A DNA stretch of 13,138 nucleotides, from positions 1-13,138 of the forward strand of contig DBOI01000094.1 of NCBI GenBank assembly GCA_002299245.1. Reading direction: 5' to 3'. The notes under the pieces were generated by a model that had not been told where the DNA came from, made no database searches, and saw only the letters and a list, made by a program, of their open reading frames with translations. Origin of the DNA: Hydrogenovibrio sp. UBA650. Its GTDB lineage: Bacteria; Pseudomonadota; Gammaproteobacteria; Thiomicrospirales; Thiomicrospiraceae. The number at the start of each line of letters is the position of its first letter. Positions within the stretch are counted from its first letter, which is position 1. Positions 7,237 through 13,138 of this stretch are shown in pieces. Both the position numbers and the translations under genes were made by a program.

Positions 7237-8159
7237 TAGCTCTGCACCCGGATTCTTGGGTCAATCCAAGCATAAACCAGCTCTGTTAGACCGTTGATTG
7301 TGATGTAGGCAATACTGATAATCAGTATGCAGCCCTGCACCACAGGATAATCGCGTCGCTGAATTGACTCAACCAGCAACTGACCTAAACCAGGCCAGTC
7401 AAACACCACTTCAGTGATTACAGCACCACCAAGTAGAGTTCCAAGCTGTAAACCGAGAATGGTTACAACGGGTAAAAGCGCATTTAACAGGGCATGTTTT
7501 CCATATACCACCGTTGGAGGCAACCCTTTAGCCTGAGCAGTGCGAATAAAATCTTCATGTAGAACTTCCAGTAGAGAAGCGCGCAGCATTCTCGCCAGAA
7601 TAGCTGCCAAGGCAGTTCCCAATGTAATTGCTGGTAACACCCATGAAAACGGCTGCTCCGCGCCACTTACCGGTAACCAGGCCAGGGTTAGCGAAAACAG
7701 CAAAATCAGCATTGGACCAAGCCAGAAATTGGGGATAGAAACGCCTATCAGCGAGACAGTCATAGAGAGGTGATCAGGCCATTTACCAGCTCTTAACGCC
7801 GCCCAGATTCCGAGCGGGAAAGAGATTAAAACTGCGACCAACAAAGCCATAACAGCCAGTTGCAAAGTCATAGGAAAACGCTCGGCAATAAGCTCAGAAA
7901 CGGGTTGTTGAAAGAACAGAGATGATCCCAAGTCAAACTTCAACAGGCCTGTTAAATACTGCCAGTACTGGGTCATAATTGGTTGATGCAAACCTAACTG
8001 TTCTCTTAAGGCCTGTTCATCAGCAGGGCTGGCCCAGTCACCAAGCATAACTGCAACCGGATCACCGGGTACCAGATGAATCAAAAAGAACACCATAGTA
8101 CCTACAATCCAGGAGACTAATATCACAGAACCAAGCAGTCTCAGGAGATAGTTAATCAC
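7236..8159 (-). CDS. Peptide-type ABC transporter permease, DppB/OppB family
   Basis: At 307 residues this is a normal-length DppB/OppB permease with six predicted membrane helices. The N-terminal helix is followed by the periplasmic signature HLVPGDPVAVMLGDWASPAD (~28-47) and REQLGLHQPIMTQYWQYLTGLLKFDLGSS. The EAA loop EDFIRTAQAKGLPPTVVYGKHALLNALLPVVTILG lies near 200-233. The C-terminal VFDWPGLGQLLVESIQRRDYPVVQG is diagnostic of the family. It would form the membrane channel with the DppC-type subunit. The start is GTG, overlapping the TGA of the YkuD gene by 4 nt (GTGA), a classic coupled junction, which ties the YkuD enzyme and the transporter into one expression unit. Confidence 0.94.
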   Translation of the reverse strand: MINYLLRLLGSVILVSWIVGTMVFFLIHLVPGDPVAVMLGDWASPADEQALREQLGLHQPIMTQYWQYLTGLLKFDLGSSLFFQQPVSELIAERFPMTLQLAVMALLVAVLISFPLGIWAALRAGKWPDHLSMTVSLIGVSIPNFWLGPMLILLFSLTLAWLPVSGAEQPFSWVLPAITLGTALAAILARMLRASLLEVLHEDFIRTAQAKGLPPTVVYGKHALLNALLPVVTILGLQLGTLLGGAVITEVVFDWPGLGQLLVESIQRRDYPVVQGCILIISIAYITINGLTELVYAWIDPRIRVQS

Positions 8160-8635
8160 GCAATGATCTCCACTTCGGTATAAGCCTCAACTCGATCGAA
8201 TAGCTCTAGCAAATCGCTGTTACGCATACGAATACAACCGTGAGATGCTGCCACGCCCATTGGTTCTGAGTCAGGGGTGCCATGGATATAGATATAGCGC
8301 TGCATGCTATCAACCTGACCTAAGCGGTTGAAACCTTTTTCAGTTCCAGAGAGCCATAGAATTCGACTCAAAACCCAGTCTCGGTTAGGGTTTTCATCAG
8401 CCAACTCCTGGCTATAGATTTCACCGGTTGCTCGGCGACCAACCAGCACAGAGTTTATTGGCAGTCCTGTGCCAATTTTGGCTCGAATTCGATGCTTACC
8501 GAGTGGTGTTTTTCCCGAACTTTTTTGGTTACCCGCACCCGCTTTACCACTACTAATAGAATACCGAGCAATCACTTTATGATTATCATAAAGAATCAGC
8601 GTCTGTTCAGATATGGATACTTTAATTGCTTGCAA
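8156..8635 (-). CDS. YkuD-domain L,D-transpeptidase or L,D-carboxypeptidase without signal peptide
   Basis: The 159 residues are almost exactly one YkuD catalytic domain. It begins IKVSISEQTLILYDNHKVIARYSISSG and carries KTPLGKHRI (~42-50), YIHGT (~116-120) and the active-site signature SHGCIRMRN (131-139), with catalytic Cys134, His132 and Arg136. YkuD enzymes act on the meso-Dap side of murein peptides. Most are exported, but this one has no signal peptide or membrane anchor: an in-frame stop lies seven codons upstream of the TTG start, so no longer N-terminus is possible. Signal-less YkuD proteins are known, for example ElsL/LdtK of Acinetobacter, described as a cytosolic L,D-carboxypeptidase in murein recycling. 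The gene sits between the binding-protein and permease genes and overlaps the latter by 4 nt. Domain certain; cytosolic carboxypeptidase role inferred. Confidence 0.9.
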   Translation of the reverse strand: MQAIKVSISEQTLILYDNHKVIARYSISSGKAGAGNQKSSGKTPLGKHRIRAKIGTGLPINSVLVGRRATGEIYSQELADENPNRDWVLSRILWLSGTEKGFNRLGQVDSMQRYIYIHGTPDSEPMGVAASHGCIRMRNSDLLELFDRVEAYTEVEIIA

Positions 8636-8692
8636 AAAACACTCTTTTATAACTTATTTATGTATTTAAAAAACTCAATAACGGTTTGATAA

Positions 8693-10219
8693 TTAAGCCT
8701 TTCTAGTTTTTAACAGGCCGTCATAGCGACCATCGGAATAAAGACTAAAACCACTTATGCTTGTGCGCCGAACTAAATACTGATGTTCATACCAGAGCGG
8801 CATAGCAGCCAAATCCTGCTGTAATAAAACCTGTAATTTTCGATAATTGCTGGCCTGTTGTTTTAAGTCTAAACTCTTTCCTGCACTACGTATATACTGA
8901 TCCGCCTGGGCATTGATATAACGTCCTCTGTTAGCTCCATTTGGTGGTATTGCACTGGAGTCAAACACATACTGGAAAATATCAGGGCTCTTAACTCCAA
9001 CCCAGGCCAAACTGTAGAGTTGAAAACGGCCTTTCTTAATGTCGCTGTAGAAGGTTCCCCAATCATAGCTCTGTATATCGAGATGAATTCCAATTTTTTT
9101 AAGTTGAGATTGATAAATCGTTGCCAAACGAATTCGGGTTGGATCATTTGAGGTTTTGTAACTTAAGTTAATAACAGGCCTGCCATTTTCATCGACAGAT
9201 ACAGCCTCTACATTTGTTAAGTCGAGTTGATCAATCAGCGCCATAGCTTTATTCGGGTTGTACTCATATGCGGGCATATCCGTTACTCCTGCCCAGTGCT
9301 CAGGTACCAATAAACCGCCTGCCAATCGAGCATTACCATCAAACATAGCATTAACAATCGCCTGTCGATCTATGCCATGAGCAATCGCCTGTCGTAATGG
9401 CTTTTGGCTTAATAACGAATCTTCAAAATTAAAGCCGATATAGCCAAAATTAGTACCATCATGCCAATCAACGCCTAATTCTGGCTGCTGACTGCAATAA
9501 TTTACCAACTCTGGCGAAAGATCATTCTGGACTAAGTCGAGCTCGCCTTTTTTGAGTTTAAGCACACGAACAGTTGCATCTTTTACGGGGATAAAATGCA
9601 GCTCCTGTTTATCCTCTCTTCGTCTCAACACCAGCTTCTGTTCAGTTAATGAGACAAATTCACAGGCCCCGGAACCGACAGGCAGCTGATGAAATGGGTG
9701 ATCGGCATCAATTAACTTTTTTGGAGCAATTCCAATAACCAAGCGCCCTACAAACAATGAATCGGCTTGCTTTAGCTTGAATTCAAAGGTTTCATTGTCA
9801 ACTTTATGAATTGACTCTATACCTTTTAAGGAACCTCTATGGGCGGAACCAAAATTGGGGTCAAGAATAGATTGATAGGTTGCGATTACGTCATCAGCCG
9901 TTAGCTTAGAACCATCAGGGAAATAGCTTGACTGTTGCAATACAAATCGATAGGTCAATTCATCAAGTTGCTGCCAATTGGCTAAATCTGGTATGGGGGA
10001 GAACTGATTATCGAAATCAATCAGCTGGCGATAGATCAGGCGGTTTACACGACTAGAAAGCGCATCGGTGGCTTTTCGTGGGTCGAGCATTCTCGGTCGT
10101 GCTGTGATCCCCATTCGAATTGCTGAAACAGACTGTCCGCTAGAGCAACCGATCAATGAGCCAGCAGCAGCAAGAGCGGTCGCATTAATTAAAGATCGAC
10201 GACTTATCTGCAAACTCAT
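8693..10219 (-). CDS. Extracellular peptide-binding lipoprotein of ABC transporter (SBP family 5)
   Basis: This 508-residue solute-binding protein belongs to the DppA/OppA class. The N-terminus SRRSLINATALAAAGSLIGC has a twin-arginine pair (Arg7-Arg8) followed by a hydrophobic stretch and a lipobox ending at Cys25, so it is probably a lipoprotein exported by the Tat route. The mature part shows the family pattern: MLDPRKATDALSSRVNRLIYRQL near 42-64, PDGSKLTADDVIATYQSILDP near 100-121, and GYIGFNFEDSLLSQKPLRQAIAHGIDRQAI around 254-283. Such proteins capture peptides in the periplasm and hand them to DppBC-type permeases, whose genes follow after the YkuD gene. Spacing to the upstream tolC gene is 37 nt, with AAAAGG about 11 nt before the ATG. 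Murein peptides are a plausible ligand by context; ordinary peptides or nickel remain possible. Confidence 0.92.
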   Translation of the reverse strand: MSLQISRRSLINATALAAAGSLIGCSSGQSVSAIRMGITARPRMLDPRKATDALSSRVNRLIYRQLIDFDNQFSPIPDLANWQQLDELTYRFVLQQSSYFPDGSKLTADDVIATYQSILDPNFGSAHRGSLKGIESIHKVDNETFEFKLKQADSLFVGRLVIGIAPKKLIDADHPFHQLPVGSGACEFVSLTEQKLVLRRREDKQELHFIPVKDATVRVLKLKKGELDLVQNDLSPELVNYCSQQPELGVDWHDGTNFGYIGFNFEDSLLSQKPLRQAIAHGIDRQAIVNAMFDGNARLAGGLLVPEHWAGVTDMPAYEYNPNKAMALIDQLDLTNVEAVSVDENGRPVINLSYKTSNDPTRIRLATIYQSQLKKIGIHLDIQSYDWGTFYSDIKKGRFQLYSLAWVGVKSPDIFQYVFDSSAIPPNGANRGRYINAQADQYIRSAGKSLDLKQQASNYRKLQVLLQQDLAAMPLWYEHQYLVRRTSISGFSLYSDGRYDGLLKTRKA

Positions 10220-10256
10220 TGATTTGAAAGCCTTTTATTCTGGGAACGGTTTAAAT

Positions 10257-11594
10257 CTAAGAGTTTGGTAACTCTAACAATGCCTCATAGGTTTGAATAT
10301 CTTCAACCATTAAATCGCCTAACACTGCTTCCAGTTTAAGGTGATTAAGCACCTGATTGTGAATCGCCTCTATGAGGTTACGCTGTGCAAGTGTTTGATT
10401 GGTTCTTGCGGTTAGCACTTCCAGCATACTTCTTAGGCCAACCCGGTAACCCTCTTCCGCAGCTTCTAAAAAGGCATCATTTGACTTTACCGCTTCTTTC
10501 AGGGCATTGACAAGTTTTCGACCTTGTTCAAGGTTTCTAACCTGGGTACGCATTGAAAGCAGTGCTCCTTCACGGCTTTGTCTTAAAGCCTCTCTCGCAA
10601 CAATTGAAGTCTGTTTAGCAGCTCTGACCTCTGAACTGGTTCGGCCTCCTGAATAAAGAGGCAAGCTAAAATTTATTCCGTAGCGAGAACTGTGAGAATC
10701 ATCAATACTCTCGTGTGAATCCAAGTAATGAGTCTCTTTATACTGGGCTTGAAAGTTAATATCTGGATAGTGGCCTGCTCTTTTTATCTCAATCTGTTGC
10801 TGAGACTGCTCTAACTGATTATTAGCGAGCATAACATCCAGGTTGCCATCATTTATTTTTGCGGCTAACTCTTTGGTAGACAGATCCTGGTAAGGCAAGA
10901 CAACATCGGACATCATCACTTTTAACCCTTCTGACTTCAAGGTGGCGACAGGTTTACCGATGATATTTGCAAAAGATTCAAGCGCAATATCCAGTTGATT
11001 TTCAGCATTGATCGTATCTGATTTAGAAAGATCAAAATTTGAACGCGCTTCAAGCACATCCACCTGACTTGCCAATCCAAGTTCAGCCGAAGCTTCTGCA
11101 GTCTCAAGTTGAGTCTGATCAGATTTAAGCTTGGTGTTTGATAGCTGTAAACTCTTTTGAGCCAGTAAGACATTGAAATAGCTTTCAGAGACACGCAAAA
11201 TCAAATCTTGTTTGGCTTTACGCAAACTTAGTTCGGCTGCCTTTGTAATCTGTTTTGCCTGAGCATAGCCAGCCCAACCCGCATGGTTATAAATTGGTTG
11301 GTTGAGTGAAACAGACCAGTCTTTAGAATTGATATCTGAAGAATCCGTATTGCCATCATTAACAGAATAATTTGCGTCGGCCGAGACCTGAGGTAACAGA
11401 ACACCAAGGGCAGTATTTACAGTTTCATTATCTGCGCCAAATTGAGCTTGGGCCTGAGCGATCTGTGCATCATGGGCTAACGCCATTTGATATGCTGAAT
11501 TTAAGCCCATTGGCTCGGCCATGGCACCTGTTGAAAATAGTGCACATAAAACTATGGACTTTATTGCAAACTTTTTCTGCTTAGTGTTTTTCAT
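10257..11594 (-). CDS. tolC: TolC-family outer membrane channel protein
   Basis: This 445-residue protein starts with a signal peptide (KNTKQKKFAIKS, then a hydrophobic core, likely cleavage after GAMA at 26) and has the duplicated coiled-coil layout of TolC. Each half has long helices (e.g. ITKAAELSLRKAKQDLILRVSESYFNVLLAQKSLQL near 115-150 and ALRQSREGALLSMRTQVRNLEQGRKLVNALKEAV near 335-370). Beta-strand segments such as RYGINFSLPLYSGGRTSSEVRAAKQ (~304-328) follow typical TolC wording. It closes with YRVGLRSMLEVLTARTNQTLAQRNL. TolC trimers span the outer membrane and periplasm and serve efflux pumps or type I secretion. No pump or adaptor gene is adjacent, so this copy is probably a shared channel. 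Its ATG lies 14 nt inside the end of the CYTH gene, with GGAAAG as ribosome site. Confidence 0.92.
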   Translation of the reverse strand: MKNTKQKKFAIKSIVLCALFSTGAMAEPMGLNSAYQMALAHDAQIAQAQAQFGADNETVNTALGVLLPQVSADANYSVNDGNTDSSDINSKDWSVSLNQPIYNHAGWAGYAQAKQITKAAELSLRKAKQDLILRVSESYFNVLLAQKSLQLSNTKLKSDQTQLETAEASAELGLASQVDVLEARSNFDLSKSDTINAENQLDIALESFANIIGKPVATLKSEGLKVMMSDVVLPYQDLSTKELAAKINDGNLDVMLANNQLEQSQQQIEIKRAGHYPDINFQAQYKETHYLDSHESIDDSHSSRYGINFSLPLYSGGRTSSEVRAAKQTSIVAREALRQSREGALLSMRTQVRNLEQGRKLVNALKEAVKSNDAFLEAAEEGYRVGLRSMLEVLTARTNQTLAQRNLIEAIHNQVLNHLKLEAVLGDLMVEDIQTYEALLELPNS

Positions 11595-12078
11595 GTTCTT
11601 TCCATTTAGTATAAGGATACTTGCTCAAACTAACATTGTAATAACGAGGTACTTCTGTAACCTCTTTACCTGCCCACTCAGGCATTTGAATGCGCTCATT
11701 TTCTGACTGCATTTCAACCTCTGCGACCACCAGGCCTAAATTCTCTCCATGAAATTCATCAATTTCCCAAACATGGTCTCCATGTCTTACCAGATATCGA
11801 TCCTTTTCAATGACAGGCCCAACAGAGAGAGTATCCAGCATACGTTCACCCTCTGCATAGGGTATTTCGTATTCATATTCATCTCTACTTAAGCCAATTT
11901 CCAGACTCTTGATATTCATATTAGCTTTATCTCCCTCGAGACGAACTCTAACTGAACTTTTCGCACTTTGTTCAGTAATATCATTCAAGTAGCCTTGGGC
12001 AAAATGGGTTTTTTGAAAGGCTTTCTGTTTCCAGAGGTCACCTTTCAATAAAAATTTACGCTCAATTTCACGCGCCAT
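11581..12078 (-). CDS. CYTH-domain protein, probable triphosphate tunnel metalloenzyme
   Basis: This 165-residue protein is a single CYTH domain. The N-terminus MAREIERKFLL gives the ExExK motif (Glu4, Glu6, Lys8) that binds metal and triphosphate. It continues with SSVRVRLEGD (42-50), MNIKSLEIGLSRDEYEYEIP (54-73), VIEKDRYLVRHGDHVWEIDEF (89-109) and LGLVVAEVEM (114-123), the alternating charged strands that line the tunnel. Bacterial members of this short form hydrolyse inorganic tripolyphosphate or similar triphosphates, so a cytosolic triphosphatase is the best guess; substrate is not proven. I place the start at 12078, not at the ATG 23 codons further upstream, because CYTH proteins begin with the MAxEIERKFL block and the longer form would overlap cysM by 62 nt. 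The chosen start is 7 nt after the cysM stop, indicating co-transcription; the 3' end overlaps tolC by 14 nt. Confidence 0.9.
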   Translation of the reverse strand: MAREIERKFLLKGDLWKQKAFQKTHFAQGYLNDITEQSAKSSVRVRLEGDKANMNIKSLEIGLSRDEYEYEIPYAEGERMLDTLSVGPVIEKDRYLVRHGDHVWEIDEFHGENLGLVVAEVEMQSENERIQMPEWAGKEVTEVPRYYNVSLSKYPYTKWKEHEKH

Positions 12079-12085
12079 TTCTTCT

Positions 12086-12988
12086 TTAATCCAATTTCCT
12101 GTTATAAACGCCAGTCGATAGATAACGATCTCCGCGATCGCAAACAATCGTTACAATGACGGCTTTTTCAACTTCACTAGCCAACTGCAATGCGGCTGCC
12201 ATAGCACCACCTGAGGATACACCACCGAAAATGCCCTCTTCAACAGCCAGTTGCCGCATAGTATCTTCGGCTCTCTGCTGTGACATGTCAATAATTCTAT
12301 CCACGCGAGTTGATTCATATATCTTAGGCATATATTCAGCTGGCCAACGGCGAATCCCAGGAATCGCCGCGCCATCTTCAGGTTGAACGCCAACAATTTG
12401 AATATCTGAACTCTGTTCCTTCAAATACATTGAAGTTCCCATAATGGTTCCCGTGGTGCCCATTGCACTTACAAAATGAGTTACTGTCCCCTGAGTATCT
12501 CGCCAGATTTCAGGGCCTGTAGAATGATAATGAGCGAGCGGATTATCTGGATTGGCAAACTGATCAAGCATTACACCTTCACCGCCAGATTGAATTTTTT
12601 CGGCCAAATCACGCGCACCTTCCATGCCGTCTGTTGAGCTGACTTCAATCAATTCAGCACCGTATGCGGCCATTGAAGCCTTGCGTTCCACACTCATGTT
12701 GTTGGGCATGATCAATTTCATCTTATAGCCCATCATTGCTGCAGCCATGGCTAAGGCAATACCAGTATTTCCACTAGTCGCTTCTACCAGCGTATCACCG
12801 GGTTTTATTTCTCCGCGCAGTTCCGCCTGTTTAATCATATTAATGGCAGGACGATCTTTCACTGAACCGGCAGGATTATTACCTTCCAATTTGGCAAGAA
12901 CCACACTTCCCGTTTCAGAATTAACCATTCTTTGCAGTTTGACCAGAGGCGTATTACCGACATAGTCCATCATGGTTTTATAATTCAT
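12086..12988 (-). CDS. cysM: Cysteine synthase B, O-acetylserine sulfhydrylase CysM
   Basis: CysM is a PLP enzyme that makes cysteine from O-acetylserine and sulfide; CysM-type enzymes can also use thiosulfate. At 300 residues it matches E. coli CysM (303). The PLP lysine is Lys44 in NPAGSVKDRPA, where RPA after KD is the CysM form. TSGNTGIALA at 71-80 is the substrate loop. SAMGTTGT at 174-181 binds the PLP phosphate, and SSG at 258-260 contacts the pyridine ring. It ends with CDRGDRYLSTGVY. The ATG has a good ribosome site (AGGAAAAC). It is the first gene of the minus-strand cluster; the following CYTH gene starts 7 nt after its stop. Its upstream region holds a long palindromic element at 13040-13137. 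All catalytic residues are present. Confidence 0.95.
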   Translation of the reverse strand: MNYKTMMDYVGNTPLVKLQRMVNSETGSVVLAKLEGNNPAGSVKDRPAINMIKQAELRGEIKPGDTLVEATSGNTGIALAMAAAMMGYKMKLIMPNNMSVERKASMAAYGAELIEVSSTDGMEGARDLAEKIQSGGEGVMLDQFANPDNPLAHYHSTGPEIWRDTQGTVTHFVSAMGTTGTIMGTSMYLKEQSSDIQIVGVQPEDGAAIPGIRRWPAEYMPKIYESTRVDRIIDMSQQRAEDTMRQLAVEEGIFGGVSSGGAMAAALQLASEVEKAVIVTIVCDRGDRYLSTGVYNRKLD

Positions 12989-13039
12989 CTGTTTTCCTAA
13001 ACCGTTATTAAGGAGACACTTAACAACTGATTAAAATTC

Positions 13040-13137
13040 TGGCAACGCCAGGTTTTCAGCATCAAGGCATCATTTCGTAGCAATAGCCAGCTATTGCAAG
13101 AAATGATAACGCAGAGGCTGTAAACCTGGCTAAGCCA
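13040..13137. repeat. 98-nt nested imperfect palindrome, probable interspersed repeat element
   Basis: An outer pair of arms (13040-13060 and 13117-13137) matches at 17 of 21 positions; the cores are GCCAGGTTTTCAGC and GCTGTAAACCTGGC. Inside lies a second hairpin: GCATCATTTC (13067-13076) pairs with GAAATGAT..GC (13100-13112), and GCAATAG (13080-13086) pairs with CTATTGC (13091-13097) around the loop CCAG. The whole folds into one long interrupted stem with small internal loops. It lies in the non-coding region 51 nt upstream of the cysM start codon, with no reading frame of note. Its size and nested symmetry suit a non-autonomous palindromic repeat (ERIC/MITE-like class) or a structured leader; copy number cannot be judged from one window. 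Confidence 0.6.
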
Positions 13138-13138
13138 C

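Noticed and set aside
8636..8692. Promoter in the 57-nt AT-rich gap before the YkuD gene
   Set aside because: TTGAGT and TATAAA-like words are present on the minus strand but about 21 nt apart, too far for a confident sigma70 call.
12133..12140. GCGATCGC, the HIP1 palindrome
   Set aside because: It occurs once, at the end of cysM, with no sign of enrichment in the window.
12079..12147. Longer N-terminus for the CYTH protein, starting at 12147
   Set aside because: The extra 23 residues do not fit the family, whose proteins begin at the ExExK block, and the extension would lie inside cysM.

Overview
The window is a compact stretch of a gammaproteobacterial chromosome, about 43% GC by eye. It holds thirteen complete protein genes and the 3' end of a fourteenth, with no stretch over 150 bases without a gene. 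The housekeeping proteins (MurB, NagZ, CysM, TolC, a Dpp-type ABC transporter) look gammaproteobacterial. The gene set brings to mind marine sulfur oxidisers of the Thiomicrospira/Hydrogenovibrio group, but that is an impression, not a demonstrated placement. I saw no rRNA, tRNA, CRISPR array, transposase, phage gene or clear broken gene.

Left part, 1-2323: the tail of an unrecognised membrane protein; a stand-alone cyclic-nucleotide-binding-domain protein with no DNA-binding domain (322-801); a bidirectional terminator (822-863); and a convergent sodium:neurotransmitter symporter family transporter on the minus strand (875-2323). A 110-bp divergent region with a perfect 7-bp inverted repeat separates the transporter from murB.

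Middle left, 2434-4090: murB followed 13 nt later by a secreted START-domain protein with a GTG start, probably one transcript. It meets the long minus-strand cluster tail to tail, with only 2 nt between stop codons.

Right part, 4093-12988, all minus strand. In transcription order: cysM (cysteine synthase B), a CYTH-domain triphosphatase-like protein, tolC-type outer membrane channel, a Tat-type lipoprotein peptide-binding protein, a YkuD-fold L,D-transpeptidase/carboxypeptidase without signal peptide, two Dpp/Opp-type permeases, then after a 148-nt gap nagZ and an MscS-family channel. Several junctions overlap by 1, 4 or 14 nt, suggesting translational coupling.

The most interesting reading is that the central minus-strand block is a murein-peptide recycling cluster. 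It would consist of a binding protein and permeases for cell-wall peptides, a cytosolic YkuD enzyme that could trim tetrapeptides to tripeptides, and NagZ, which removes GlcNAc from imported muropeptides. The ABC ATPase subunits are not in the window.

Two non-genic signals stand out. A 98-nt nested imperfect palindrome lies upstream of cysM at 13040-13137 and looks like an interspersed repeat element. The palindromic octamer CAGGCCTG occurs six times exactly in the window, where base composition predicts about 0.1.
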